DNA of 37,314 bases from contig CAJVPJ010000178.1 of the NCBI GenBank assembly GCA_910592205.1, positions 1 to 37,314 of the forward strand, given 5' to 3'. This DNA comes from Paraglomus occultum (Eukaryota; Glomeromycota; Glomeromycetes; Paraglomerales; Paraglomeraceae). Below, in pieces: positions 1-10,711 of this stretch. The position numbers and the translations under genes are program-made. The notes beneath the pieces are model-generated. The model did not search any database and was not told the origin of the DNA. It saw only the letters and a program-made list of their open reading frames with translations. Position 1 is the first letter of the stretch. Each line of letters starts with the position of its first letter.

Positions 1-103
1 TAACACTTTTATTATTATGATTATGGATAACGTTAGCGAAATAAAAGTATAAATGTAAAATATAAATAACCACACTGTCAACGAAGTGACAGGTTATACA
101 CTA

Positions 104-265
104 GTTGATTTTAAAAACATAAGGAGCAATTTTTTCTCCTTGAGCTTTTTTGAGAATGCTTCTAATGGTGCTGTAATTCTTGGGTTCCATAGTGGATTTA
201 ATGTAAATTAGTTTCATGTTAATAATAAATTTTTTTTTTATATAGAGATAATTCTATATTAATAT
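104..265. repeat. Dispersed repeat, copy 1
   Basis: This stretch matches 26963-27095 in the same orientation. Both begin with gttgattttaaaaacat, continue with the small inverted repeat ggagcaattttttctcc, then share aaattagtttcat and end in a tatag-a-ataat-ctatatt block. Copy 2 lacks roughly 24 internal bases present here. No open reading frame crosses it. It is probably the end of a transposable element or a non-autonomous derivative, but target duplications cannot be defined from two copies. Confidence 0.7.
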
Positions 266-655
266 GTAAATGTATTCTAATGGTGCAGAAAATTAAAATA
301 AAAAATAATTACGGAGTATCGAAATATAAATTTATAAGTTTTTATGGTTGAAATCGCACATGGATATAATAAATCTCGTGATCAAATATTGAAAATCTTT
401 CATGAAACATCTGATCGAGCAGAATATTTATATAATCAGGGTTTGTAATATGCTACATGCAGAAAAATTTTCAAAGCATTTAATCATTTCTATCCTGAAT
501 TAGAAGTGGGGGGATACTTTTGTATATCTATTTTTTCAAGTAGACGCATAAACGCTATTTCTTAAACTTCGTATCGTATTTGTGGAGGCATAGCTTTTGA
601 CTGTTATCATTATATTCCAGTAAACAACACCTTTATGAGACTACTCTAGTGGAAT
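266..655. other. Intergenic, weak decayed coding signal
   Basis: This AT-rich spacer lies between the dispersed repeat and the 3' end of the lyase gene. A plus-strand frame runs from an ATG at 344 to TAA at 563-565 and is interrupted by one TAA at 446-448. Its translation has a protein-like composition, but I recognise no family, and frames of this length arise by chance in AT-rich DNA. Nothing else is visible. Confidence 0.3.
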
Positions 656-1888
656 TCATATTAGTATCACATCATATTCCTTTCTTACTGAATTAAAGCA
701 TTTGATTCGTCTCCCTTCCTAGATGTCAACCTTAAATTAGCAATTGATCAAAGAGATGAAGTCTTGAACATTCAAATACCTTCTGGGCTCGCTTCAGATC
801 TTCTACACTGATAGTTGCAGGAATCAATTCTCCCTTCTCTATCAAAAGCCTCCTCATAACTCCCGGCAATAAGCCTGACGCGGGAGGAAAAACGGTTTAA
901 TATGAATATTCGGCACGATCACTGAATATGTTTAGACACCTTACCACATTCAACGGCGGGTGTCTTCCAAACAGATTTCCCGTCTTCGTGATACTCGACA
1001 GCAATGTTTGCTATAGAACATTCTGTCACTTGATCCTGTTCGTTGTAAATAACAACGTCAAATATTGGCAAAGAAGGAAATCTACTGACTGCCGCAAGAA
1101 ATCACGCAACAAGATAGGTTAATTGCAACAAAAAAAAAACGTTAACGATATTAAACTTTTCAACGATATTGATTTCAAAATCAAGCAACTGTGCAAATAC
1201 TACCAACGCGTCGTTTTGCACTTTCATAAACACTTCGATGCGTTGTCTTATGAAGGACAAACGGATTATTCATCGTCGAGGTAGGAACATTATCCAGGCT
1301 TACGTACAATCGACCTTTGGATCCAGAAATGACATTCAGATAAAAGAAAACTAAACCGAATTCTTTCAGAGGATTTGAAACACAAACCCGGTTGATTGAC
1401 GTTTGGATTTATTACAACGCTTGTTGCACGCGTCGCACCATCGAAGGCAACTGTTAGCCTAACCTTTAAATTGTATATTGAATGCTTGTTCTTATAAAGG
1501 CTTCCACGAGAAAAGCATAATGTCGCAATGCTTTAAAATGAAAGCATGCCGCGAAAAGTGTATCCTGAAATTACATACTCGTTGAAAATTATCACGATCA
1601 CAGGCTTCAACGGCTCTTTCTAATTCTGTCTCAACGACATTAAGAAAGTCAGACTTAAGACAGGCTTGAAAGTTGTCGCTATTCGTGTATTTTATGAAAT
1701 ATTTTGCTGCTTCAATGAGTCGTTCAAGATGGTATGACAACAAGTAAAAGCCTTTATTTGGATTCGGGAAAAAAGTTTGAAGTGGGTCAGCAAAAAACCG
1801 ATCATTCATTGAGGAAATTAAGAAATTAACCTGATTGCGGCTCATAGAGTAAAGTTTCCAGCAACTCAAACGCAGGCAGATCTTCCAT
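656..1888 (-). CDS. ABZ2: Aminodeoxychorismate lyase (fold-type IV PLP enzyme, ABZ2-like)
   Basis: This enzyme converts 4-amino-4-deoxychorismate to p-aminobenzoate plus pyruvate for folate synthesis, probably in the cytosol. I model seven exons: 1831-1888, 1579-1751, 1439-1463, 1204-1362, 945-1088, 780-874 and 656-718, giving 238 residues in continuous phase. Family marks are FELLETLLY (7-15), the YHLERL helix, DNFQRVRL, HKTTHRSVY with K124 as the likely PLP-binding lysine, VTECSIAN (159-166), CGLLPGVMRR (186-195) and the C-terminal CFNSVR. The order and spacing match fungal lyases; 238 residues is slightly short. The start is the ATG just before EDLPAFELLET. All introns are 61-115 nt. The 25-nt third exon and its weak donor (gat g|gtgcg) are the least certain part; a later acceptor at 1352 is an alternative. 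A D-amino-acid or branched-chain transaminase is less likely given HKTT and VTEC. Confidence 0.85.
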
Positions 1889-2422
1889 ACTAGTTGGTGA
1901 TTTAATACGTAATTGAAAACAATTGTGGAGACGAGCAATCAGTGTGTAAAATGACAATGGCGCTAAAACGTATAATGAAATAATGGCCTGGCCTGGTCAT
2001 ATAGGGTTTAGGTGCACATCATTCTTGATTATCAAGTGATCTTGGTGATTGGATGACATAAACTGAACAAAAAAATGCAGTCTTCTTCACTATCCCTGCA
2101 TGTGGACATGTTCAGGCGCACGTGTTTGACTAATAATAACAAAAAGTGCGTTGTCATTTGGAGCTCTTGTCCATAACAATGGTGCTTGGTGAAGCAAATA
2201 CCCTATCTTCCAATCAATGTTTCTGTAAATAGCCGAATTTGCTATCGCTATTCACTGCAAAATATTCGATTGGTCGAAAATTCATCTCATGTATTTTGAT
2301 CTCATTATCATATCGCTAGATAATCTTTCAACAACAATTTATTTTTCAAATCGCTCATGTTTTTCATCATTGTACAAATTACCTTCGTTCCCTTCTAGCA
2401 ATTTCCATCACGCACCCCAATA
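1889..2422. other. Intergenic spacer
   Basis: This region lies between the start of the lyase gene and the stop of the ubiquitin-like gene, both on the minus strand, so it holds the lyase promoter and the neighbour's 3' end. The sequence is AT-rich with scattered stops in all frames. I see no convincing coding exon, repeat or RNA gene. Confidence 0.4.
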
Positions 2423-2840
2423 CTATCTTGTTGTAGCTGCTTCTTTAGCGCTGCCTCGCAATAGCAATTGCTGATTGAAATTTTCTACTTTCTCTGAAAG
2501 CGTTTCGTACGCTAGATCAGGCAACGAGACCTGGACTCTAGAGTCTTTTTGAATACCGCAACTCGTAATCATTAATGTTTTTCCCTCTATTTTTTCTGAA
2601 TCTAACAAACTTAAATCATCCAATTTAGTGATTCGTTTAGTATGACTTTTTAACAACGGTGGTTATAGTGCCTTTCGCGCAAAAAGTAATTCTCAAAAAT
2701 ATAGATAATTCAGGAAAAATGCTTAGCCATTTATCCATTATTCTTCTTTGATTTTCCTTAGTCTCGCATTCTACAGAGACTAATTGACTTTCGACACGAA
2801 CAAACAAGGCAAGTCTTTGGCTTCTAGTCTTGCGCACCAT
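2423..2840 (-). CDS. Small ubiquitin-like domain protein
   Basis: Two exons, 2672-2840 and 2423-2595, give a 113-residue protein. Joined across a 76-nt intron, residues 13 to about 84 follow the ubiquitin fold pattern: LFVRVESQ in place of the first strand, a central helix, LRITFCAKEKIEGKTL in place of RLIFAGKQLEDGRTL, and GIQKDSRVQVSL in place of NIQKESTLHLVL. There is no terminal Gly-Gly, so it is probably a ubiquitin-like domain rather than a conjugated modifier. A predicted helix (AYETLSEKVENFNQQLLL) follows. The intron begins GC rather than GT (aaag|gcacta) and ends attcag, with a branch-like actaaac inside. Without this splice the frame shifts, so a pseudogene is the alternative. The function and partners are unknown. 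Confidence 0.5.
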
Positions 2841-3508
2841 GCGTAATGCTTAAACTGGATTTAGAGAAAACCGCTTTCTAAAATGGCGTGGATTTCTGAG
2901 ACGTATGCTCGCACAAGTTATGTGTCTACTGTTAGTTTCAATTCTTATTTGAAGTATTCGATCAATAAAGCGTTGTCGATTTCGGCTTACAGGTGATGCT
3001 AGAATCAGATTTCAAATTTGGAAATCTCTAAGGTTTGATTTAGCAAATATCAATTATAATTATGCGGCACTTCTTGAGTTTATTCGGTATCAGATCGTAC
3101 TATATCAATCATGTAGGCGAACATCATATTAACGAGTTTGCGTTTATAGCTGGCTGGCCAAGAGACATAGGGCGATCTAAATGGTATACATCATACGCAA
3201 CGTTGATCAGACATGGGAAGAATATGATGCATTTTAACTGGCACGTTATATTGTTTCAGATATTTAACATATGATATAGCATGTGGAGTCAACAAATGCC
3301 CTCAATAATCAATGAGAGTGTGAATGACGCCAGTTCGAAATATGACGGCGAAGGACTAAGAAATACTGGTCTACTAGTTGCTTTTGATATTATCATCGCA
3401 TCATTGTACTGAAAGTCATGAAAAGAAAAAGGACTGTTTGTAATCACGCATACGTTGTCAGGACAATGGGCTTTACAGTTCTCTGATAAATCCAACGTAT
3501 ACGTGCAC
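2841..3508. other. Intergenic spacer (3' flank of CARM1 gene)
   Basis: This region lies between two minus-strand genes. It should contain the 3' untranslated region of the methyltransferase gene and the promoter of the ubiquitin-like gene. A plus-strand frame at 3062-3274 has no family resemblance and no splice partners. Nothing else was seen. Confidence 0.4.
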
Positions 3509-5234
3509 CTATAAGACAGATGGATCCTGCTCGATATCATTTCCGACGACAACCGTTACATCCAAAGACTGTTCAGGTTCGTACAAACAGTTGTACTCTG
3601 GCCTAAACGTTGCGTCTGGTTGCGGATAGTAACTATAATTGTACGTCTGTTCGTGTAATTGCCATTTGGAACGACGTCGATTATAGTCCTTGGTCAACGG
3701 CTCGGGAGCATTAGGAGGAGACAGATGACAATCTCCAACTACCAATTCAGCTTCTAGATTGTATGAACGCATTTCATTAACTACACAACGTAACCACCCT
3801 CTAATCAATTGACCGGCATTCACGGCCAGAGGTTCTTTTAGCAATAATCTGACTTGCTGCCAATGCGTCCGTTCGGCCAAAGGACTCGTTGTCATGTCAA
3901 TTCCTGTGCCAGGAAGTCCAAGCGGTGAAGGAGCAAAATGTAAATCAAACCAACCGGCTATTCCATGAATTATTCCTGTATAATTTGATTGCCATACAAA
4001 TGGTATGACAAAGTCTTGAAGTTCGCTCAATGTAATCGTGTAGAAATCAATAACATAACCCCCAGGAGTTGATGACGCAATCAGCGTGCGAGGATCAAAG
4101 CTGCCAACAATAGGCATACCTTAACGTGGCAATTGTGATATCAATATGGCGTAGACCAAAGTAATACAATTATTACATCCCGTAGAAGCATGCTTGCTTA
4201 CCAAACATTTCATCCTTGGCATCATTATAAAGCGCCGATAGATCAACACCGTAGAACGAGTTCTGTTCCCAAAATCGTGCTTTACCCATGGTATCAGTCC
4301 ACAAGGCAGCATCAGTAAAAGGTGCCAAATGTATCATGCCTGTTGCAGGGAAAAGATTTCCGCCCGGTTTAAGGAATTTGTCTCTTGCGTACAGAAAGCT
4401 TTCTAGCTGCAAAATCAAAAATGGGAACGATTAGAATAAAAACAAGTACGTTATATGATGACGTTATCAAATGTTAATATTTTTCCTTACCATCCTTTCG
4501 TGAATAAGCAAAACTCCGATCGGTTCAGAAACAATCGTATCCACCTTTGGGATAGGAAGATCCGGTTCCTCTATTTTGGCTGCATACAAGCAAAAATAAC
4601 GCGACTCAAGCAACACGTCTTCGTTTGCTGACATCGAGGCGTCGCGTTGTTCTTAGCTCTACCTTGAATTATCTCTATCTTGTCCTTCAAGAACGCATTT
4701 TTAGCCATATTATGGTCCGAGGGCAGGTTGGCCGCATCGACAATTTTTTTCATTTTCTGTGCCATTTGAGAGGCTTCTACTGCATATACCTTGCGTGCGC
4801 CCGCTTGCACGGCAAAATAAGAGAGAATACCCGAACCTTACGGATAGATCTATTGTTACGATTTCACCATTCTTTTAAAAAGCATCTAAAGAGTATATAT
4901 GAGGAAGCAGCAGAAGACGTACCGGCTCCAACATCTAAAACAAGCTTGTCTTGAAAACAGGTGGGCCCATTCAAGAGGATGGCCGAACGATACGTTGACG
5001 TTCGGACCGTGTCTTGAAGCATGTTTTGCTATTTAAAACATATTTTCGAAAGCATCAGAACAGATAAAAGTAGTCTGACAGATGGCATCAGCCTTTTTGC
5101 AAAACACGTACTTGGTGCTGAAGCATAGCATAGTATGAAAAGTATGCTGGATCGCGCTGTTCAGTTGAAGGTAACTGACCGTTGGACGTCCCTGCTGCGT
5201 CTTCGGCGGAAGCGTTGTCTGGATTTGACAGCAT
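3509..5234 (-). CDS. CARM1: CARM1/PRMT4-type protein arginine methyltransferase
   Basis: A type I arginine methyltransferase that uses S-adenosylmethionine to make asymmetric dimethylarginine on histone H3 and RNA-binding proteins, expected in the nucleus. Six exons (5112-5234, 4923-5028, 4663-4836, 4491-4579, 4202-4406, 3509-4119) give 435 residues in continuous phase. Core motifs in order: YFSYY (31-35), [11 protein letters not shown], motif I VLDVGAGSG (71-79, with Ala in place of the usual Cys), VYAVEAS with E97, the double-E loop SEPIG...HERM (E153, E162), and THW (317-319). These match CARM1 more closely than PRMT1, especially [10 protein letters not shown] and [12 protein letters not shown]. 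Introns are 75-86 nt with GTACGT, GTAAG and GTAGAG donors. The N-terminus is short: the animal CARM1 PH-like region is absent and a TAA lies just upstream of the chosen ATG, so an unfound 5' exon is possible. The C-terminal tail is rich in Tyr, Pro and Asn. Confidence 0.9.
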
Positions 5235-6938
5235 GACTGATTACGTTCAGAACTCGAACTGTTCTCTGTTGCATTAAAAAACATTGACGCCACAGAAACA
5301 CTTCAGGGGTTAATCCATAACGTGATCATACAGCAGTCTGCATTTATGCATAACGATTGTAGGAAATATGATAATAGTAATTATCAGGGCATCTTTCTCA
5401 ACAGCTAGATACATGAGAGCAATTGCAAATTTACAGAAATATTGTAAAAGAAAGCACTCGGGGCAAATCTTTCAAATTCAGTCATTCCCGCGACAGTATG
5501 AAGAAAGCCAGTGTGAAACCAACGTTTAGAAAGCAAGTGGCAATTTTCAAAGTGTGGTCAATTACAACCATCGAACGAGATCCAAAAGAAAGTTTTTGGC
5601 ACTTAGCATTAGTTACGATTCCATAATATTACTTTTTTCTTGCTTCTGAAGTAGAAGCAGCAAAAGCAATGATTGCCACCCATCGAACACGGACGCCGTG
5701 GCCAGTCATCGCGTTCTGCACATACTTGCAGTGTTGATTGCCTGGAATCCGCTGGAACATGCACGGATGACGAACCTTTGCTAAAACGGCGGCCGTCGTG
5801 TGATTCCTTGGGCGATATGTTCACCAGGGAGGGCAATCAGTTTGAAAACAATGATAATATCAATTATTATTATAATTATTCGTTGTGAATGTCACTGACA
5901 AGTGAGTTGTATTAAATTATGTTAACCTGCCAAACGTTATTTACAGTCTTATAGTATGATCGAAAATATTTACAAAATTTAATGTTAAAGATAGAAGCAT
6001 TCATCTATGGGAGAGACCACAAATCAAGATATCTATCTTAGTTATGTTATAAACTCTTACGAATGTAAAGGTTTCACTCCGATGTAGAGTGAGAGAGATA
6101 CAATAAACCATGCACTTAGTGTGGGCCAAGTTATTCTAAGGTAACGACTAAATGTGTCTTAGCAAAGCAAAACCAGTATGGCAATGTTGGATGTTTAAAA
6201 ATTGCTTTCTGCTCATTTGTAATGAGAGGACGACATAACCGTATTATTAGACCGTTACAATAATCTTGTTGAAGTAACTTGGATATCCCATGCTGGCAAC
6301 CGTTGTAAGTTCTCTATTTTTAAATGTTCAAGTGCATTATAAGCCAAGCTTAAAGTAGCTTTAGAGGTCCACTTTAGTTGCGCTAATAAAGACACGAAAT
6401 CAAAGCCAAGTTTACTACCTCACTGCGTATGTAGCACGATAATACTGTTATAAACTCCGCCATACAACTCAGCTTTTTGGGGCTGGTTTTCTAAACATTT
6501 TAGGCTGTAGAGCTCAACCTAATTAGTACAAAATGGTAGGGCCGGGGCTCCGTTAAATGTCTGAATGGCTTTGCAATGCAATAGAAAAAAAAAGGCTAAG
6601 CAGATATAAGCCTTTTGGCTTTACATATAATGTCAATAACGTGGCGCGGGGTTGATCAGAATGTGATACAGAAAAGCAAACCCAAAGATTCTACTTATCC
6701 GCCCTACTCCCTTCCCCCTTTTTAACCTCTTTTCGTGTTATCTTTCCCAGTTTTCTACTTTTTAATGTCAAATTGGTACGTTAAATGAATAAGCCGACCT
6801 CAAAACCAGTTGATTAGTCTAAATAAGCGGTTTAACCAAAAGAATTCACCGAGAACAAAAGGTCAGCTTTCTCGCTCAGCGCCTGATCAACTTTTTCAAA
6901 ATGACTAACGCTACTAATTGCAAACACAGATCACGCCA
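5235..6938. other. Intergenic with an unresolved coding-like island at 5640-5890
   Basis: This is the divergent spacer between the minus-strand CARM1 gene and the plus-strand membrane-protein gene, so both promoters lie here. The part at 5640-5890 has more G+C than its surroundings, and several frames stay open on both strands. The plus frame contains DDEPLLKRRPSCDSLGD; a minus frame ends at a GTATGT-like donor near 5718. Neither could be linked to a family or to flanking exons, so it may be a missed 5' exon of CARM1 or a relic. From 6660 to 6760 there is a pyrimidine-rich tract typical of a fungal promoter. Confidence 0.35.
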
Positions 6939-8630
6939 ATGGAACAATTCGACGACACACAGAGCACAGGACCTTCAGAGTCTCTACATACCATACCAAT
7001 TTATAACTTGGACGCGTCTTCTTCCGATAGTGATAGCGACGAAAATGCTCCAGCGCCGACAACTCAGCAAGGCCAATCAATCCTTTCTAACCGCCAACCA
7101 GTACAAGTGCCGAGTCGCTCCTTCACCTTGCCAGCTCCGCGTCTACATGACCACAACGGATCTGAAATATCCGGAGCCGCGGAATCAATACAAACTCGTC
7201 CGAGTGTAGACGAAGAGTACCTGTTTGAGGAAGAAGATAGCGAAGAGGAATATCGTCCGGCGGTTAGAAGACCAGCAGCACAGACCGAAGATACGAAAGG
7301 GATGATTATGACTGGTGTATTGTCGACTAGCCCTACTCCAGGATACGGGGCAAGAAGCATGGGGGTTAGGCCGGATGTTGCAGCAGGAGGATTGGCAGTA
7401 CCTACAATAAAATCAAGTACAACAACTACGAACATTGTAGAAGTACCTGAATTAACAACGAGGAAAATGGATGGACATGGACTACGGCAACTGAATTTAC
7501 TGGGTTCTGCGGACAAGAACATCACAAGTCGAGAAGTGACTAGTGCATCAAAAATGGAGAAGGGAATTGGAGGCGGTATTGGAGGAGGTGAGTTTTTTTA
7601 CAGCATCATATAGTTTGTTGAGCATTAATTTGTTGATGGCCATTGATTCGGTTGTGTTTCATTCACATGACATATTTCCACACGCTTTTCGTTCTCTTTA
7701 TGACCATCAACCAACTATTGCCTAGTTCCACCAACGCATCAATCCGACGTCAAAAAAGAAGTTTCCATACAATATCGTAACCCATCAGACGATCCATATC
7801 AATCGAAACGACGTTCGAAAGAGGAAACCTATCGCGACTCTTATCGCGATTCTCAATACCACGATTCGGCAGACCTTTTACCGCTAACGCTCGTAAGCGG
7901 AACATCAGCCGGCGGAATGTCGTTTTCATCCAACTACGCCTACCTCAGCCCTCCCTTCGGTCGTACCATTTCTAGAGCCCAAATCATGGCTCGTGTTGCC
8001 TGGTTCTCGCAGCTGTTTGCATTCAACATCGTCTATGCATGCTATAGACTTCTCTCCCGAGAGACATCGGAGGCAGGTGAAGTGGTGGAAAATAAAAACC
8101 CGGGATTGAAATTGTTCGGCTGGGTTATTGTACCGGTAATATTTTTGCTCGTCTATCTTGGCATTGTTACTTTCTGGACGGCCATCGAATTGAGGAGCAA
8201 AGGATTTTATTCAGCGTTTACCATTTTTTATTATTCGCCATTAATGGTGATTTCTTTGTTTTTTGGAGAGAAGAAAAGAGTTGATGTGTCGGAATTTCAT
8301 GAGGTTAACTATGGGGCCAAATGGTGGAGACTTGGAACTGCAAGAGTGCGAGAGGGGTTAGTTATGACCGTGTATTGTTTATTTATTATTTCGTTAGTGC
8401 TGTCGGATATTATTGGACGTGCGGTAAATTCGCCTAATGGACAGGTGTCGTCAGTGTTTCGCGATTTTGTACCAGTTGCGTTCATGTTAGTTGTATATTT
8501 CCTCGGATTCGTCGTTTCTATTTGGGGTGTAGTCGAGGCTATGGTTGGTCCGGGCGTTCACGGAAGCGGGGAGGGTAGGAAGAGGTTAGTTGGGGTATTA
8601 CCTACTGCATTTAAGAAAAAGGCTGGTTAA
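6939..8630 (+). CDS. Uncharacterised multi-span membrane protein with disordered N-terminus
   Basis: Two exons, 6939-7587 and 7726-8630, give 517 residues. The 138-nt intron is GTGAGT...CCTAG, splits a glycine-rich stretch and changes the junction codon to Val. The first 280 residues look disordered: Ser/Asp clusters, EEEDSEEEY, many Pro and Thr, then a charged Arg/Tyr/Asp segment. Five hydrophobic spans follow, near residues 307-326, 346-367, 377-396, 428-447 and 464-484, joined by short loops, and the protein ends in a basic KKKAG. There is no signal peptide, so the first span probably acts as a signal anchor. I recognise no family or catalytic motif; it could be a fungus-specific organelle or plasma-membrane protein. 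The ATG at 6939 was chosen because the frame before it has no other ATG. Confidence 0.8.
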
Positions 8631-10711
8631 ATGTACTTTATTAGATTTATTTTGTAGACTGTAGATTTTTGTTGTTTATTGCGAAGACTTTTTTCCCCTT
8701 CTCTTGTACGTTAAGCGCGCGATGGATTTCTTTCAAACATGTAAATGTTGTATTTACACAAGAAATGAGTGATTTGCTGATAAATCAATGTGAATATGTA
8801 ATTAATTGATTTATTCGTGAATCATTTACAGTATATAAAACATTGAATATTTGATGCTGTAAACACATTGGGGTGGCGGTAAAGCCTGGGAATATTTCTC
8901 ACGAGAATAATAATCCCGAGATGTTGTTAGTTCAGAATAATTAGGAGAATGATTATAAACTTCACGTGTTCGTCTACAAAGTCGTTAATTACGAGATGTC
9001 ATCGAAAATTAGTTGCCAGTCGCGCAAGCAGATACGCGTTGATAATTATTGTGGCGGATTAAAACGAAATCGGATTAAAACGAAATTTTGGGGTCTTTGG
9101 GTTTCCTTTTAATGCCTTGAAACCCACATATACTCTTTTACTAACAAATGGTATCCCAAATACTAACCCAAATTCCCCAAAAAAAGGCTAAAAATTATCC
9201 CCCAAAAAATTTTGTTTTAATCCGATTTCGTTTTAATCTGTCACAATTATTACCATTTTTCGGTTCATTTATACAAAACAATTATTATTACTGTATGTCT
9301 TGCCCGTTAAGATAATTATGTATATAGCAAAGAATACTGTTAGCAAAAAAATGCCAATAAGGTGTCCACAATTTCTGAGTAGTTGCTCAAAATGCAGTTT
9401 TTAACGAGCACACGAATAATTTGCTTCTAGTGTGTCATGATGAGCAATTGCTCTGTACATAGTACAATGCTCTATGCCATGCTCAACTGACATGTATAAT
9501 GAATAGTAGTGCGCGTTCACACGTTACGGCCAAAAGCAGTTTCAATTGTTGAGTGGGGTAGCAATTCTAATTCAGCAAATATACGAGTTATGGCTGCTAT
9601 CGATAGGCTCATTTATTGTATTGGCAACTGGAAAAATTGAAAGTAAAGTATATATAGTTTCAGTATATGCGCGTGCTTAACGCTTTGTGGTTATGTTGCA
9701 CATGAACATGGGCATGTCAATAGGTATGTCGTCGATACAGTTAACAGCACTATAATTATCGTACTTGCGACAAGACTAGTGGCTTAACATGACGTTAAAA
9801 CAAGTTAGACAAACAAAATATATTCGTACAGCATGTGTGATTCCCAAACACTATTCTGTTAATGTGCTCGGAGAAATAAACCACCCTCCTTCCACACAAT
9901 GATTGCTAATTTTAACAACCCTCGATCGCCCAATCTGATCTTGAAAGAACGCAATTAATTATAATGAATCACAAATTAAGGCAAGAAGATAATTCCTAAA
10001 GTATAAAGTCACATGATCAAACTATAATTATTTACAAACAAAGACTAATACTAAGGAACCCTCTTAATATTAAATTTAATATAATAATAAACAACAGACT
10101 GTTTTCGGTGTCCTGACATTTGATAATTTATTAATAACAACCAAAATAAACTTTCCAGAATCAAATTTCGATTAACAAAAAAAAAAGGCCTCTGAGCTTA
10201 TGAGCTTTCGATATTTTGCAAGTTCAATACGTATATTCCCGCTCATTAAAAATAAGGGAGTATGAGTGTCATTTAAAGAAATGACAGGTATAGGAATTGG
10301 TTTACATAATCATTATATAACAACATGTCAAGACTTTATGAAACAGAGCGATCATAACGCCCCCAGAGTATATTTCAGGAGGTCATTAATAAGTCATCAA
10401 AGCCCGTAAAAGTCCGTGCCCTCTTTTCCCCGCGGGTGCAAATATGGCGTAGTTCTTTGTGTAGTTTCTATTGGCGATTCAGTAAGGTTCCAGCCACATA
10501 TTGGTAGATCAATTACCATTATTTACTTTTATTTCGAGAGATGCTTTTGTGTAATAATTTACAGAATAACGAAAACAATAAACTAGTTTTTCTAGTCGGT
10601 TACTATTGACTTTTTTTTTTGTTCCCCAGTTCTTTCCAAGTATTTTGACCCATTCGAATACCCTTTTGTAACATTGCTTTTTTCCAAAATTGTAAAAAAC
10701 AATCAATGATC
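8631..10711. other. Intergenic AT-rich spacer containing a MITE
   Basis: This region lies between the convergent 3' ends of the plus-strand membrane-protein gene and the minus-strand PPxY gene. Apart from the MITE at 9051-9244 it shows short A/T runs, stops in all frames and no recognisable RNA gene. A minus-strand frame at 10509-10721 is AT-rich, overlaps the end of the next gene and looks spurious. Confidence 0.4.
9051..9244. mobile_element. Non-autonomous DNA transposon (MITE), 194 bp
   Basis: The left end reads gtggcggattaaaacgaaat and the right end, reverse-complemented, reads gtgacagattaaaacgaaat. The inverted repeat then continues through cggattaaaac-aaatttt-gggg, giving about 45 bp per arm with few differences. 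Inside each arm the unit gattaaaacgaaa occurs twice. The element is flanked by a direct repeat aattatt at 9044-9050 and 9245-9251, a likely 7-bp target-site duplication. There is no open reading frame. The superfamily cannot be fixed from the sequence; a transposase would have to come from elsewhere. Confidence 0.8.

Noticed and set aside
344-565. Plus-strand frame with one stop near the left edge
   Set aside because: Protein-like composition, but no family and a length that chance explains; kept only as a note in the spacer entry.
3062-3274. 70-codon plus-strand frame
   Set aside because: No family resemblance, splice context or promoter; this length is expected by chance here.
7064-7525. 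153-codon minus-strand frame
   Set aside because: It is antisense to the first exon of the 6939-8630 gene and has no splice partners or motifs.
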